Source: Streptomyces sp. V2I9 (lineage in GTDB: Bacteria; Actinomycetota; Actinomycetes; Streptomycetales; Streptomycetaceae). Taken from it: 64,000 nt of DNA. Positions 45,901 through 54,324 of this stretch are shown here, one piece after another (position 1 is the first letter of the stretch; each line of letters begins with the position of its first letter). Under the pieces are notes generated by a model. That model did not search any database, was not told where the DNA came from, and was given only the letters and a program-made list of their open reading frames with translations. Made by a program: the position numbers and the translations under genes. The stretch lies in assembly GCF_030817475.1 (NCBI RefSeq), contig NZ_JAUSZJ010000002.1, forward strand, positions 1,975,501 to 2,039,500. The letters are read 5' to 3'.

Positions 45901-46959
45901 CGGCTTCCAGGGGAGGGATCCGGAGACGTCCAGCGTCACGGTGTTGCGGTAGCCGTCGGTGGCGAGGCGGGAATCCTCGGGCGTCCGGGCGCTGTCCAGT
46001 ACCACGACGCAGTAGGGCTCCTCGGTGCTCGGCACCGCGTCCGGCTCGAAGGGGGGCCGACCGGTCAGTTCGTCACCGAGCAGCGATTCGAGGCCCAGGA
46101 CGGAGTCGGTGACGAGCCGTACGGGCCCGCCACCGTCGACCTCCGTCGGGTGCTGGCTGTGCGGCAGCCACTTCACCCACTCCCAGGCGTCGCGCCGGTC
46201 GTGGTCGGCGAGGACCACGATCCGCAGGTCCCGCGGCGCGTGGAAGACGCTGAGCTGGGCCAGCAGGGCGCGCACCATCGCGTGCGCGTCCTGTGCCCCG
46301 GACTGGAGCAGGACACGGGCGTAGGTCCGCAGATAGACCGCGACTGGCTGGTCGGGCACGGTGCCGTACGCCTTGATGAAGCGGCGCAGGGCGTGTGCGG
46401 ACAGCGGCTCCAGGTCCTCGACCGGCTTGGTGCTCAGGGGCGTGAGCTTGGTCGCCAGCTGCTGCTCGCCCACGCCGATCCGCACCTCGGCGAAGTCCGC
46501 GTGCGCGGACCGCCGCTCCCACAGCCTGGACGTCGGCACCAGGCTCCACAGGGACTCGGGGTCCGGGTGCGCCCACGCCTGGGCCTCACGCTGCTGGTTG
46601 ATCACCTTGCGGACGCGCCTGCGGCTGATCGCCAGGTAGCGCATGTAGTCGCGCCGTTCACCCAGCAGCGCCCGCTTGCGGTCCCCGGAGGCCCGGACGA
46701 TCTGCGAGAGCAGCATGCCGACGGCGGAGAGGGCCATCAGGCCGATGGCGACGTACATCATGGGGCCGCCGCCGCTGCCGGGGCGCAGGAAGATGAGCAC
46801 CATGCCGAGCGAGCTGAGCGCCATCGGCATGTACGTGATCATGTTGCCCATGGCGCTCTGCGGCTCCGGCACCGACGGCGGCTCCTGGAGGCTCAGTTCG
46901 CCGTGGGGCATCTCGGGGCCAAGACGCCGGGGAGGCCTCTTGAAGAGGACCACGCTCAA
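42979..46959 (-). CDS. eccC: Type VII secretion ATPase EccC
   Basis: The predicted product has 1,326 residues, the size of a fused EccCa/EccCb. Two membrane helices lie near the N-terminus (MALSSLGMVLIFLRP and MYVAIGLMALSAVGMLLSQIV). Three FtsK/SpoIIIE-type ATPase domains follow: domain 1 GATGSGK488SE with Walker B VVVDEFSELL; domain 2 GGPQSGK839ST with VVDGWG; domain 3 GDAETGK1126TN with VVDDYD. Only domain 1 has an acidic DE pair, which agrees with EccC families where domain 1 powers transport and the others bind substrate signal sequences. TTG 46959 gives the standard start SVVLFKRPPRR, with AGGAAGG upstream. It is divergent from eccD. It is the motor of the membrane complex at the cytoplasmic face. 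Confidence 0.95.
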   Translation of the reverse strand: MSVVLFKRPPRRLGPEMPHGELSLQEPPSVPEPQSAMGNMITYMPMALSSLGMVLIFLRPGSGGGPMMYVAIGLMALSAVGMLLSQIVRASGDRKRALLGERRDYMRYLAISRRRVRKVINQQREAQAWAHPDPESLWSLVPTSRLWERRSAHADFAEVRIGVGEQQLATKLTPLSTKPVEDLEPLSAHALRRFIKAYGTVPDQPVAVYLRTYARVLLQSGAQDAHAMVRALLAQLSVFHAPRDLRIVVLADHDRRDAWEWVKWLPHSQHPTEVDGGGPVRLVTDSVLGLESLLGDELTGRPPFEPDAVPSTEEPYCVVVLDSARTPEDSRLATDGYRNTVTLDVSGSLPWKPFRHTLRLRITGRRLELVGTDRSGRETTTALGSPDALSPRRARALAALMSPRRMGVTTDNGEALTSDVQLTTLLGLPDLHTVDLDAVRDERGERARLRVPLGLAGDGSPVELDIKEAAQGGMGPHGVLIGATGSGKSELLRTLVLALALTHSSEKLNFVLVDFKGGATFLGLEDLPHTSAVITNLADESALVDRMQDALHGELMRRQELLRSAGNYTSAYEYETARAAGAALEPLPTLFVVVDEFSELLSSHRDFMDLFVMVGRLGRSLGVHLLLASQRLDEGRMTQLESHLSYRIALRTFSSMESRGVLGVPDAYQLPSVPGSAILKKDTGTLVRFKAAYVSGPYQGVRRVAAAAVAGQVVPYRTEWTAPRLPAPAPDPEPVAQEEASEETLLALAVSRMREGGRPAHQVWLPPLDRPLSLDTLLMGVAPHPERGLTALDPDLHGRLTVPVGIIDRPFDQAREPLIAELSGAGGHVGIAGGPQSGKSTLVRDLIMGLALTHTPREVQFYCLDFGGGSLGVLRDLPHVGGVTGRLDLERVHRTLAEVHALVARREKQFADEGIDSMATLRTRRAAGELPDDPYGDVFLVVDGWGTIRQDFMEVMDTVSALAVRGLNYGVHLIVAASRWAEIPTALRDQLGTRFELRLGDSMDSMINMRAAATIPKAPGRGMTETKHHFLTALPRLDGGDSATDLGAGVADAVARVAEHWQGPSAPPVRTLPGVLDPAELPDAEVGADGDLRVPLGLEGGQLDVMWHDFAQTAHLVVVGDAETGKTNLLRAVCRAITDRYTPDEARILLVDYRRGLLESIPESHRLGYAVSVDVLKQAVEGVARAMKERLPGADISPAQLKRRDWWTGPRVFMVVDDYDMVSGGTMSNHFGPLLDHLAQGAELGLHLIVARSANGAARAMNDSLLRRLMEVNTPAALLSCPPSEGYLFNDTKPKQLPPGRAQLITRRGVVQVQTPLLPDSVEEEA

Positions 46960-47180
46960 AGGGAATCGCCTTCCTGATGAGGGATGCCGGCGGGTGCCGT
47001 GCGGTACCGCGAGGTGACAGGGGGGGTGAACGCCGGTGGAACAGCCGGAGAATCCGGGGGAACGGGCGAAGCGGAACCGTCGATCCCGGGCGGCACCCCA
47101 CAACCTACAGACTGCACACACAAGTTAATGTGATCAATCTGACCGCGTCGACCACCGTCCTGGAAGGCGATGAAACGCGC
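46960..47180. promoter_or_regulatory. Divergent eccC/eccD control region
   Basis: This 221-base region has an AT-rich island at about 47105-47145 in a GC-rich setting. It contains TTAATGTGAT at 47125-47134, a 10-mer that also occurs upstream of the substrate operon (50233-50242). On the eccC strand TAGGTT (a TAGNNT-type -10) lies nearby. A shared regulator or promoter class is inferred. Confidence 0.5.
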
Positions 47181-48563
47181 TTGACCGACATATCCGCGGC
47201 ACTCCTGTGCCGTCTCACGGTGATGACGCCCGACCGCTCCGTCGAGCTCGCCGTCCCGTCCGACATCGTGCTGGCCGACCTCCTGCCGACCATCGTCGAC
47301 CACGGGGGCACCGACCTGTACGAGCGCGGTGCGCAGGCGGGCGGATGGGTGCTCCAGCGCCTCGGCCAGGAGCCCCTCGACGAGGAGAGGACGCTCGGCG
47401 ACCTCGGCCTGCGCGACGGCGAAACGGTCCATCTGCGGCTGCGCGGGGACGCGCTCCCCGAGATCCATTACGACGACCTCGTCGACGGGCTCTCCGGCAG
47501 GCTGCGGGAACGGGCCGACTCCTGGCGGCCGGTGTGGTCGCACCACCTCATGACCGGGCTCGCCCTCGGCGCGCTCGCCACCGGACTGCTGCTCCTGCTG
47601 CTGCCCGGCCCCGCGGGGCTCCGGGCGGTCTGCGCGGCGGTGACCGCGGTGCTGCTGCTGGCCGGAGCGGCCGCGGCGTCGCGGGCGGTCGGCGACGTGG
47701 GCGCGGGCGCCTCGCTCGGGGCGGCCGCCGTCCCCTTCCTCGCGCTGGCCGGCTCACTGGTGCCCCAAGGGGCCTCGTCCGACGCCGAACTGGGTGCCCG
47801 GCTCCTCGCGGGCTGCTCCGCCGCGACCGGCGGGGCCGTGCTCGCGGTGGCCGCCGTGGGCGCGTGCGCACCGCTGTTCCTGGCCACCGCGCTGGCCGCG
47901 GTCCTCGGAGCGGTCGGCGGGGCCGTGATGCTCTTCGGCGTCCCGGCCCCCGGCACGGCCGCCCCGCTGATCCTGGCGGTCGTCCTGCTGGGACACTTCC
48001 TGCCGTCGCTGGCGTTCCGCCTGTCCGGGCTGAAGGTTCCGCTGCTGCCCACCAACACGGGCCAGCTCCAGGAGGGCATCGACCCCACGCCGGACGAGGT
48101 GGTCGCCGCCCGCGGCGCCGTCGCCGACCAGTACCTGACGGGCCTCTACGGCGCCACCGGCCTGGTGGCGGCGGGCTGCCTGACGGTGCTGGCGTTCCAG
48201 ACGTCCTGGGCGCCGCTCACCCTGGCCGCGGTCCTCTGCGCGCTGATGTTCACCCACGCACGGGCGATCGGCGGGGCCTGGCAGCGGCTCGCCGTCGTCC
48301 TGCCGGCCGCCTACGGCTCCGTCCTGCTGGCGGTGCGCTGGGTCCTGGAGGCCGACGCCGGGTCCCGGCCCCTGCTGCTCGCCGGGCTGCTGGCCGCCGC
48401 CGCGGTGCTCGCGATCACGGGCTGGACGCTCCCCGGCAGGCGGCTGGTGCCCTACTGGGGGCGCGCGGTCGATCTGCTGCATCTGCTCTTCGCCATCGTC
48501 CTCGTCCCGCTGGCCCTGCTCGTCACCGGCCTCTACGGGTACCTGCGCGGCCTCAACAGTTGA
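47181..48563 (+). CDS. eccD: Type VII secretion membrane protein EccD
   Basis: The predicted product has 460 residues. The first ~90 residues form a ubiquitin-like (YukD) domain (CRLTVMTPDRSVELAVPSD, VLADLLPTIV, LGDLGLRDGETVHLRLRG). The rest has about eleven hydrophobic helices, for example LMTGLALGALATGLLLLLLP and LHLLFAIVLVPLALLVTGLYG. EccD forms the membrane channel with EccB and EccC. TTG 47181 gives the family-like start TDISAALLCRL; GTG 47130 in the same frame is an alternative, with no clear ribosome binding site at either. It is divergent from eccC and followed after 72 bases by eccB. Confidence 0.9.
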   Translation: MTDISAALLCRLTVMTPDRSVELAVPSDIVLADLLPTIVDHGGTDLYERGAQAGGWVLQRLGQEPLDEERTLGDLGLRDGETVHLRLRGDALPEIHYDDLVDGLSGRLRERADSWRPVWSHHLMTGLALGALATGLLLLLLPGPAGLRAVCAAVTAVLLLAGAAAASRAVGDVGAGASLGAAAVPFLALAGSLVPQGASSDAELGARLLAGCSAATGGAVLAVAAVGACAPLFLATALAAVLGAVGGAVMLFGVPAPGTAAPLILAVVLLGHFLPSLAFRLSGLKVPLLPTNTGQLQEGIDPTPDEVVAARGAVADQYLTGLYGATGLVAAGCLTVLAFQTSWAPLTLAAVLCALMFTHARAIGGAWQRLAVVLPAAYGSVLLAVRWVLEADAGSRPLLLAGLLAAAAVLAITGWTLPGRRLVPYWGRAVDLLHLLFAIVLVPLALLVTGLYGYLRGLNS

Positions 48564-48574
48564 CCCCGGCGGCC

Positions 48575-48590
48575 GGGGGCTCCGGCCCCC
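48575..48590 (+). other. Short GC hairpin in the eccD-eccB spacer
   Basis: GGGGGC-TCCG-GCCCCC follows the eccD stop by 11 bases. The 6-bp stem is short; it may attenuate or stabilise the message between eccD and eccB rather than terminate it. Confidence 0.4.
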
Positions 48591-48635
48591 CGGACCCTCG
48601 CTCGCCGGGCCGATGCCCGGTCGGAAAGGCAAGGA

Positions 48636-50105
48636 ATGCAGTCCAGGCGGGACCAGGTCCACGCGCACATGTTCGTCATGAGCCGGCTGTCGCTGGGCAT
48701 GCTCCGGGACGACCCGGACGCCCCCGAGTCGCCGCACCGGCGGACCACGAAGGGCTTCGTGATCGGCCTCGTGGTCGCGGCCCTGGCGGCGCTCGTCGTC
48801 GCGGTGTACGGACTGGTGGTGCCCGGCGGCTCGAACGCGTGGAAGGCCACCGGGACGCTGGTGCTCGACGAGCGTTCGGGCGCCCGCTACCTCACGGTCG
48901 ACGGCGTCCTCCACCCGGTCCTCAACGAGACCTCGGCCAAACTGCTGGCCGGTGAGCGGATGAAGGTGGTGAGCGTCAAGCCCGCCTCCATCGAGGCCGC
49001 CCCGCGCGGCGCGACCCTGGGCATCGTCGGCGCACCGGACCCGCTGCCGCAGGCGGGTGAGCTGAGCCGCGACGCCTGGTCGGTGTGCGCCACCCGGCCC
49101 GACGCCGCCGCCGACCCGCTCCTCACGCTGGGCGTGGGCCTGACCGCCGAGGGCCGGCCCGTCACCTCGGGCCTGACCACGCTGGTCCGCACCGTCCCCG
49201 GCGACACCACGTACCTGCTGTGGCACGGCACCCGGATGCGGCTGGACCCCGCGCACTACGCCGTCCAGGCGCTGGGTTACGACGCGGACGCGGCATACCC
49301 GGTCCCGGAGGCGTTCCTCAACGCGCTGCCGTCCGGTCCGGATCTGGCGGTGCCGGAGGTGGCCGGACGCGGCAAGGCCGGCCCCTCACTGGCGGGGCGG
49401 CCCACCCGGATCGGTCAGCTCTTCGACGGCCCCGGCGGCCACTACCTGCTGACGGAGCGCGGGCTGACCAGGGTCACCGCGCTGGAGGAGGCGCTGGTGA
49501 AGGGCGATCCGCGCACCCAGCGCACCGCCTACGCCGGAGAGGCCGTCACCCTGCCCCGGATCGGCCCCGACGACCTGGCACGCCATCAGGACGCGAGCGG
49601 CGGACGACTGGTGGGCACCGGCGGCGGCAAGGTCCCGGCCGGCCTGCCCGAGCCCGGTCCGGTCCGCGCGGGCGAGGGCGTGTGCGCCGTCGTCGGCACG
49701 GCGGACGGCAGGCCGACGGTCTCGGTCGTCCTGCCCCGCGCGGACGCGGTGGCGGGCCGGGCGGTGTCCGACCAGCCCGGTGTGACGGTGGGTCCAGGGG
49801 CCGCGGACCGGATCGCCGCGCGACCGGACGGCGGCGCTCTCGTCACGGCGCTCTCCTCGGCGGGCACGGGCACGGCCTACTACCTGGTGACCGCGTCCGG
49901 CGCCAAGTACGCGATCCCTGGCGGGGACAAGGGGCTCCAGCGGCTCGGCTACCGGGCGGATCAGTCCGTGCCCGTCCCGTCGGGCGTCCTCGGGATGCTG
50001 GCATCGGGGCCCGCGCTGGACGGAAGCGCCCTCCTGGCACAGGGACTTGTGGAAGCGACGAAAGATGTGGCTTCCGATAAGCAGGCGACCGCCTCCGACA
50101 ATTGA
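48636..50105 (+). CDS. eccB: Type VII secretion protein EccB
   Basis: The product has 489 residues. The start MQSRRDQVHAHMFVMSRL is the EccB family signature. One membrane helix (GFVIGLVVAALAALVVAVYGLVV, about residues 40-62) is followed by a large extracytoplasmic domain with repeated GG/ALGY units (QALGYDADAAYPVPEAFLNALP; LQRLGYRADQSVPVPSGVLGML). EccB stabilises the complex outside the membrane. ATG 48636 is preceded by GGAAAGGCAAGGA. It follows eccD on the same strand and precedes the substrate operon after a 234-base spacer. Confidence 0.94.
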   Translation: MQSRRDQVHAHMFVMSRLSLGMLRDDPDAPESPHRRTTKGFVIGLVVAALAALVVAVYGLVVPGGSNAWKATGTLVLDERSGARYLTVDGVLHPVLNETSAKLLAGERMKVVSVKPASIEAAPRGATLGIVGAPDPLPQAGELSRDAWSVCATRPDAAADPLLTLGVGLTAEGRPVTSGLTTLVRTVPGDTTYLLWHGTRMRLDPAHYAVQALGYDADAAYPVPEAFLNALPSGPDLAVPEVAGRGKAGPSLAGRPTRIGQLFDGPGGHYLLTERGLTRVTALEEALVKGDPRTQRTAYAGEAVTLPRIGPDDLARHQDASGGRLVGTGGGKVPAGLPEPGPVRAGEGVCAVVGTADGRPTVSVVLPRADAVAGRAVSDQPGVTVGPGAADRIAARPDGGALVTALSSAGTGTAYYLVTASGAKYAIPGGDKGLQRLGYRADQSVPVPSGVLGMLASGPALDGSALLAQGLVEATKDVASDKQATASDN

Positions 50106-50339
50106 GCTCGATTTGAGCAAAGGGAAGCCGGAATGCTCCGCGCACGACGACATTCCCGCAGCTCACGCCCGTAGCGAAGGTGAACTCTCAGGTAACCGGA
50201 GCCCCTTGGTTCCCCAGCCGCCCCACCCCGTATTAATGTGATGGTCGCCGGCCCCCGGAGGGGGTATTCCCGAAGCGGTCGGCCTCGTCGTGCACCCGTG
50301 GTGCCACCGTGTTCCCCGCAGCGTCCAGGAGGACTCTCA
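50106..50339 (+). promoter_or_regulatory. Promoter region of the T7SS substrate operon
   Basis: This 234-base spacer carries TTAATGTGAT at 50233-50242, the same 10-mer as in the eccC/eccD spacer. It overlaps TATTAAT (50231-50237), a good -10. TTGGTT at 50206-50211 is a possible -35 with a 19-base spacer. The small hairpin CCCCC-GGA-GGGGG follows. GGAGGA stands before ATG 50340. Confidence 0.55.
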
Positions 50340-50687
50340 ATGTTCGATGTTGCCGGTTTCAACATTAATTCGTCGGACGGTCTGTCCAACGACGAGACGG
50401 CGATGCTCCAGACGCTGCAGACACTGGACAAGCACCTCAGCGACATGGAGACGGCGGGCCAGACGGTCCGGAAGATTCAGACCCAGGTGAGCGAGGCCTA
50501 CCGGGCCAGGTCCTCGGCGACCCACGCGGCGGGCATCGACGAGTGGCTGAAGACGCACGCCCGCATCACGGAGCGCACCCGGTTCTTCCTCGAGGGCACC
50601 AAGATGGCCAAGAACCTCCTCGCGGACGCCGAGGACGAGTCGAACACCTTCGCCCTGGGCATCGCCGGCACGATCAACCCCAGCTGA
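50340..50687 (+). CDS. Small helical ESX-like protein 1 of the T7SS operon
   Basis: The product has 115 residues and is almost wholly helical, with two long amphipathic helices (DETAMLQTLQTLDKHLSDME ... TKMAKNLLADAEDESNTFAL). This is the hairpin plan of WXG100 proteins, but there is no W-x-G turn; the only Trp is in DEWLKTH. It has no signal peptide, as expected for T7SS clients. The C-terminal motif LADAEDESN recurs in the protein at 54775-55086 (LNDAEDEAN). ATG 50340 has GGAGGA seven bases upstream; the longer frame from 50238 crosses the promoter element and is rejected. It is the first gene of the substrate operon. The role as secreted substrate or partner is inferred from position. Confidence 0.8.
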   Translation: MFDVAGFNINSSDGLSNDETAMLQTLQTLDKHLSDMETAGQTVRKIQTQVSEAYRARSSATHAAGIDEWLKTHARITERTRFFLEGTKMAKNLLADAEDESNTFALGIAGTINPS

Positions 50688-50746
50688 CCTTCGCCGGCCA
50701 CCTTCCGCACCGTCTTCTTCCACCCCATTCCCCGAGGAGTTTCTTC

Positions 50747-51046
50747 ATGACCGTCGCGATCAGCCATTCAGCGCTTCAGGAAGCCATCAGGAACATGGGC
50801 AACGCCCAGAGGGAGATGCAGGAGGGGCTCGACTGGATGGAGAAGAACTTCACCGCGCTGCGCGACACCCTGACCGGTGAGACCCGTCTCTCCTGGGAGA
50901 ACTTCCAGCAGGAGCTGAGCAAGCTCAAGGTCCAGCTCAACCAGGAGTACGGAGTCGCCCAGACGACTCTTCAGCGCATGCACGCCCGGCAGATCCAGGG
51001 AGACCAGGACGGCGGCCGCGGGCTGAAGAACGCCCAGGGCAGCTGA
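50747..51046 (+). CDS. Small WXG100-like protein 2 of the T7SS operon
   Basis: The product has 99 residues, the normal WXG100 length, and forms a predicted helix-turn-helix hairpin (ALQEAIRNMGNAQREMQEGL ... FQQELSKLKVQLNQEYGVAQ). The turn region has LSWENF, so the family W is kept but the G of W-x-G is replaced by N. This is the closest thing to a canonical Esx protein in the window. The C-terminal tail (HARQIQGDQDGGRGLKNAQGS) is probably disordered. GAGGAG lies seven bases before ATG 50747. It is the second gene of the operon and probably forms a dimer with a neighbour. Confidence 0.82.
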   Translation: MTVAISHSALQEAIRNMGNAQREMQEGLDWMEKNFTALRDTLTGETRLSWENFQQELSKLKVQLNQEYGVAQTTLQRMHARQIQGDQDGGRGLKNAQGS

Positions 51047-51078
51047 TCTGACCGACGACCCGATGTGGAGGTGTGAAC

Positions 51079-51456
51079 ATGGCTGACGGTGAAATCCCTG
51101 GCGACATCTACCAGTCGACCGAAGGTGTCTATCTCGACTACGCGAACGGGAAGATCCCCACGTTCCGCCGTCACCTCACGGTCAACGCGTACTACCTGAG
51201 CATGGGATCGAAGGTTCCTCTCGGTCTCGGAAACCCCGAAAGGTGCTTGCAGGCAAAGGCACTCGAGGCCCAGTTCGAGACGTACCGCTCCTCCATGCAC
51301 CAGCGGTACGAATCGGCGATCGAGTTGCTGAACACCTTCTCGGCCAGCCTCCGGGACGTGGAAATGAAGCACAGGGAGGCCGAGGACGACTCCGACAGCA
51401 TCGGCAGCACCCTCCTCGACGAGTTCTCCGAGATCCTGAACCCGAAGGGAAAGTGA
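51079..51456 (+). CDS. Small helical protein 3 of the T7SS operon
   Basis: The predicted product has 125 residues. It has a short N-terminal part with a Y-x-x-x-E sequence (YQSTE), then a long helix (LQAKALEAQFETYRSSMHQR) and an acidic tail (HREAEDDSDSIGSTLLDEFSE). I do not recognise a named family. It lacks W entirely. ATG 51079 is chosen because GGAGG lies seven bases upstream; a GTG two codons earlier is possible. The next gene begins 4 bases after the stop. A small helical protein directly before a large substrate recalls PE-PPE pairs, but no PE motif is present, so pairing is only inferred. Confidence 0.75.
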   Translation: MADGEIPGDIYQSTEGVYLDYANGKIPTFRRHLTVNAYYLSMGSKVPLGLGNPERCLQAKALEAQFETYRSSMHQRYESAIELLNTFSASLRDVEMKHREAEDDSDSIGSTLLDEFSEILNPKGK

Positions 51457-51460
51457 AACC

Positions 51461-53659
51461 ATGGTCGAGGTACCCTCCGGGATGCCGGCCAAGTGGGAGG
51501 ACATCCTCGCCATGTTTCACGACGGGACCACCAAGCTCCCCGACCGGAACGCGGTGGCGGGTCCGGGGTCCAAGCCGTGGATCGTCCATGTGGTGAACGG
51601 CGCCTGGCACTCCGGCACCGCAGCCGACAGGGCGGACGAATGGAACCTGGACGGGTATTACGCGTTCAGCTTCCCCGACAGGCTCGACAACACATCCCTG
51701 CTATTCGGATTCCGCTACAACTGGACCGACTTCGGTAATGACGGCGGAGCACTGGCCGAATTCACCGGAGCGGCCGGTCCGATTTTCGAATCGGTGGTGT
51801 TCGGGAAGAACAAGGACGCCAATCCGGAGCTGACGGGAAAAGCCGCCACCATCCTCAACAACATGGATGACTGGACCGACGGCTGGGCGACCCAGTTCAA
51901 CACCTGGGCAGAAAGCGTCGGGAACGGCGACGAGGGGCTGAAGGGGGAGAGCGCCGAGCTGTTCGAGGCCACCCTCCGAGCGGTGAAACGCTCTTTGCAG
52001 GAGACGTATTCGTACTACCTGAACGGCGAACTGCAGCGGCAGCTCGAGGCAGTGAACAAGCAGTTGACGACCACCATAGGTGTACTGAGGAACAACGCCT
52101 GGAACTGGTTCGGCAAGAAGGAGACCGTGGGGGGAACCACCATCGAGGCCAGGGAGGCCGGCCCCGTCTCCATGGCGTTCACTCACCTGTATGCAAGCTT
52201 CCTGAAGACGATGAGCACCCAGAACCCTCTCTCGGACCACGATCCGACGAAGAGCGGTCCGGACTGGGCCGCCATCGAGAGCAGAGCGAAGCAGGGGTGG
52301 ATCACCGGGGTCGAGGAAGGGCTCGATCAGGCGTCCTCCCAGACGATGACCGACCTGGCGAACGCATACGGTTCGGCGACCATGAAGTTCTCCGACGCGA
52401 ACGCCATCGTGAAGCCGACGTTCACCATCTCGCTGACGGCGGACGAGCAGAAGGACTTCTACGGTTCCGCGGGTCCGGGCGGTGGCGGTGCGCCGGGCGG
52501 TGCCAACGACGTCCTCAACACGTTCATGGAGATGTTCGGCGGAGCCGGCGCGGGCGGTGGCGGCACCGGTGGTGGTGCGGGCACCGACGGGAGCGGCAAG
52601 GACATCGATCTGAGCACCCCGCCTCCGGTCACCGGGCCGAGCGGCAGCGTCTCCGGCACCAACCTCCCGTCCGGGGTCAACCTCCCGAACACCAAGAACC
52701 TCCTCGCGCAGAACCCGGTCACCGGCCCCAGCGGCAGCACCTCCGGCACGGGCCCGGGGCCCGTGGCCCTGCCCGCCGGATCGCGCATCGACCCCAAGAC
52801 CGGTGCGGTCACCGATGCCCGGGGCAAGCCCGTCACCGGTCCCAACGGCCAGCCCCTGGTCGTACCGCCCGGCTCCACGCTCGGCCCCGGGGGCAAGATC
52901 ATCCCGCCTGTGCCCAGCGTTCCGAAGGGGCCGACGCTTCCGAGCGGTTCCACCTCCGGGGACCTGACGAACGGCATCCGGGTCGACTCCAACGGGAACA
53001 TCATCGTCCCCAAGGGGGTCAAGGTGGACGCCCAGGGGAATCTGATCGGCGCGGACGGCAAGCCGCTGACCAACGCGTACGGTGGAAAGCTCACCGTTCC
53101 GCCGGGCTCCCGTGTCAACGCGGACGGGACCATCACCGACCCGCAGGGCAAGCAGATCACCCAGGCCAGCAACAGCCTCAAGACCCGCAACCCCATGACC
53201 CTGGACGACCTGGTGAACACCCAGCGGCGTCCCTCCACCTCGAGCGGTGACATCTTCGGCGTCTCCAAGGGAGGCTCCAACGATCTCCTCGGCGGCTCGA
53301 AGGGCGTCTCCGACGGGATGCGCAAGTCGCTCGACGGCCACGGCGTCACCGGCCGTGAGGCGATCGGCGGGTCCGGCGGGATCAGCAACCGCGCCCGTGC
53401 CGCCATGGGGTTGCCGGTGGTCCCCGCCGCCCCGACGCAGGGCACGTTGTCCACCCAGTCGGTCAGCGCCCTCGGGCGGACCGGGGCACTCGGCACGACG
53501 GGGAGCGGAATGCCCTTCATGCCGCCGATGGGCATGGGCGGCGGCGCTCCGGGGGGCGGTGGCAGCGGCAACGACCGGCAGCCCAACGTATGGCTGTCCG
53601 AGGACGAAGAGGTGTGGGGCACCGAGTCCGACGCCGGAACGGGCGTGATCGGGCGATGA
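51461..53659 (+). CDS. Large PPE-like T7SS-associated protein with Gly/Pro-rich tail
   Basis: The predicted product has 732 residues. The first ~330 residues are a helical and mixed domain (MPAKWEDILAMFHDGTTKLP; a long helix LFEATLRAVKRSLQETYSYY; a W-x-G in NWFGKKE; a Y-x-x-x-E in YLNGE). The rest is low-complexity Gly/Pro/Ser with repeats such as PVTGPSGS and units built around (I/V)DxxGN(I/L)I. It ends in an acidic tail. No signal peptide is seen. The layout (helical domain, then disordered repeats) resembles PPE proteins and the actinomycete T7SS substrates annotated as AAWKG-type, but I cannot confirm that family. It lies in the substrate operon, and its stop overlaps the SseB-like start by four bases. 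Confidence 0.75.
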   Translation: MVEVPSGMPAKWEDILAMFHDGTTKLPDRNAVAGPGSKPWIVHVVNGAWHSGTAADRADEWNLDGYYAFSFPDRLDNTSLLFGFRYNWTDFGNDGGALAEFTGAAGPIFESVVFGKNKDANPELTGKAATILNNMDDWTDGWATQFNTWAESVGNGDEGLKGESAELFEATLRAVKRSLQETYSYYLNGELQRQLEAVNKQLTTTIGVLRNNAWNWFGKKETVGGTTIEAREAGPVSMAFTHLYASFLKTMSTQNPLSDHDPTKSGPDWAAIESRAKQGWITGVEEGLDQASSQTMTDLANAYGSATMKFSDANAIVKPTFTISLTADEQKDFYGSAGPGGGGAPGGANDVLNTFMEMFGGAGAGGGGTGGGAGTDGSGKDIDLSTPPPVTGPSGSVSGTNLPSGVNLPNTKNLLAQNPVTGPSGSTSGTGPGPVALPAGSRIDPKTGAVTDARGKPVTGPNGQPLVVPPGSTLGPGGKIIPPVPSVPKGPTLPSGSTSGDLTNGIRVDSNGNIIVPKGVKVDAQGNLIGADGKPLTNAYGGKLTVPPGSRVNADGTITDPQGKQITQASNSLKTRNPMTLDDLVNTQRRPSTSSGDIFGVSKGGSNDLLGGSKGVSDGMRKSLDGHGVTGREAIGGSGGISNRARAAMGLPVVPAAPTQGTLSTQSVSALGRTGALGTTGSGMPFMPPMGMGGGAPGGGGSGNDRQPNVWLSEDEEVWGTESDAGTGVIGR

Positions 53660-54324
53660 GTTCCCCAGGGGTGGAAGCGGGTGGCATACCCGCCGCCGCG
53701 GACACCGCCATGCCACCGGTGCCGGACGACATCCGTGCGGCCGCGCGCACCGCACCGGAACACTGGTTCGGCATGGTGGACCCGGCGTGGCGCGGAGAGG
53801 GCGAACCGCCCTTGTGGGCGGTGATCGGGCAGTGGCGCTCCGACGCCGACGGCGAGATCGCCGAGTGGCAGCGCAACGAGACGTACCGGCCGTCGCCCGG
53901 CATGCTCGGCTGGCCCGAGCCGACCGACGATGTGGACGCCGCCATGCAGCTCGCGGCGACCGGTTACGGCCCGGTCGAGAACGTCGCCCTGGCGGCGGTC
54001 ACGGGCGAACTGGCCGTGCTGACCGCCCCGGACGGCGGCGCGGTCAGCGCCTGCACCCCCGAGGGGGACGCGGTGGTCCCGGTGTTCACCTCGCCCGAGC
54101 ATCTGAAGCGGGCGGGCGCGCTCGCCCACCGGGTGCTGCCCCTCGCCGAGGCGTTCGCGCTCGTGCCCGAAGGCCAGGATCTCTATCTCAACCCGACGGG
54201 CCCCGTCGCCCTGCGCCTGTCCGCGGACGACCTGTCCCGCGCGGTCGATGTACTGGAAGCGGTCGCAGGACCGGGGGCTACGAAAGCCCCGGAGCCCTCG
54301 GCGGCCGAGGAGGAGCAGAACTGA
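53656..54324 (+). CDS. T7SS-associated SseB-domain protein
   Basis: The predicted product has 222 residues. It has a Trp-rich N-terminal part (EHWFGMVDPAW, WAVIGQWRSD, MLGWPEPTDD) and a C-terminal SseB-like domain (DAVVPVFTSPEHLKRAG, LYLNPTGPVALRLSADDLSRAV). Proteins with this plan occur in actinomycete T7SS loci and are annotated as secretion-associated. A chaperone or specificity role like EspG is a possible analogy, not shown. ATG 53656 overlaps the upstream stop, and its own stop overlaps the YbaB-like start by one base, so all three are translationally coupled. Confidence 0.82.
   Translation: MSSPGVEAGGIPAAADTAMPPVPDDIRAAARTAPEHWFGMVDPAWRGEGEPPLWAVIGQWRSDADGEIAEWQRNETYRPSPGMLGWPEPTDDVDAAMQLAATGYGPVENVALAAVTGELAVLTAPDGGAVSACTPEGDAVVPVFTSPEHLKRAGALAHRVLPLAEAFALVPEGQDLYLNPTGPVALRLSADDLSRAVDVLEAVAGPGATKAPEPSAAEEEQN

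Noticed and set aside
53590..53655. Longer N-terminus for the SseB-like protein
   Set aside because: The extra residues are Arg-rich and overlap the upstream coding region; the ATG overlapping the stop (ATGA) is the usual coupling.
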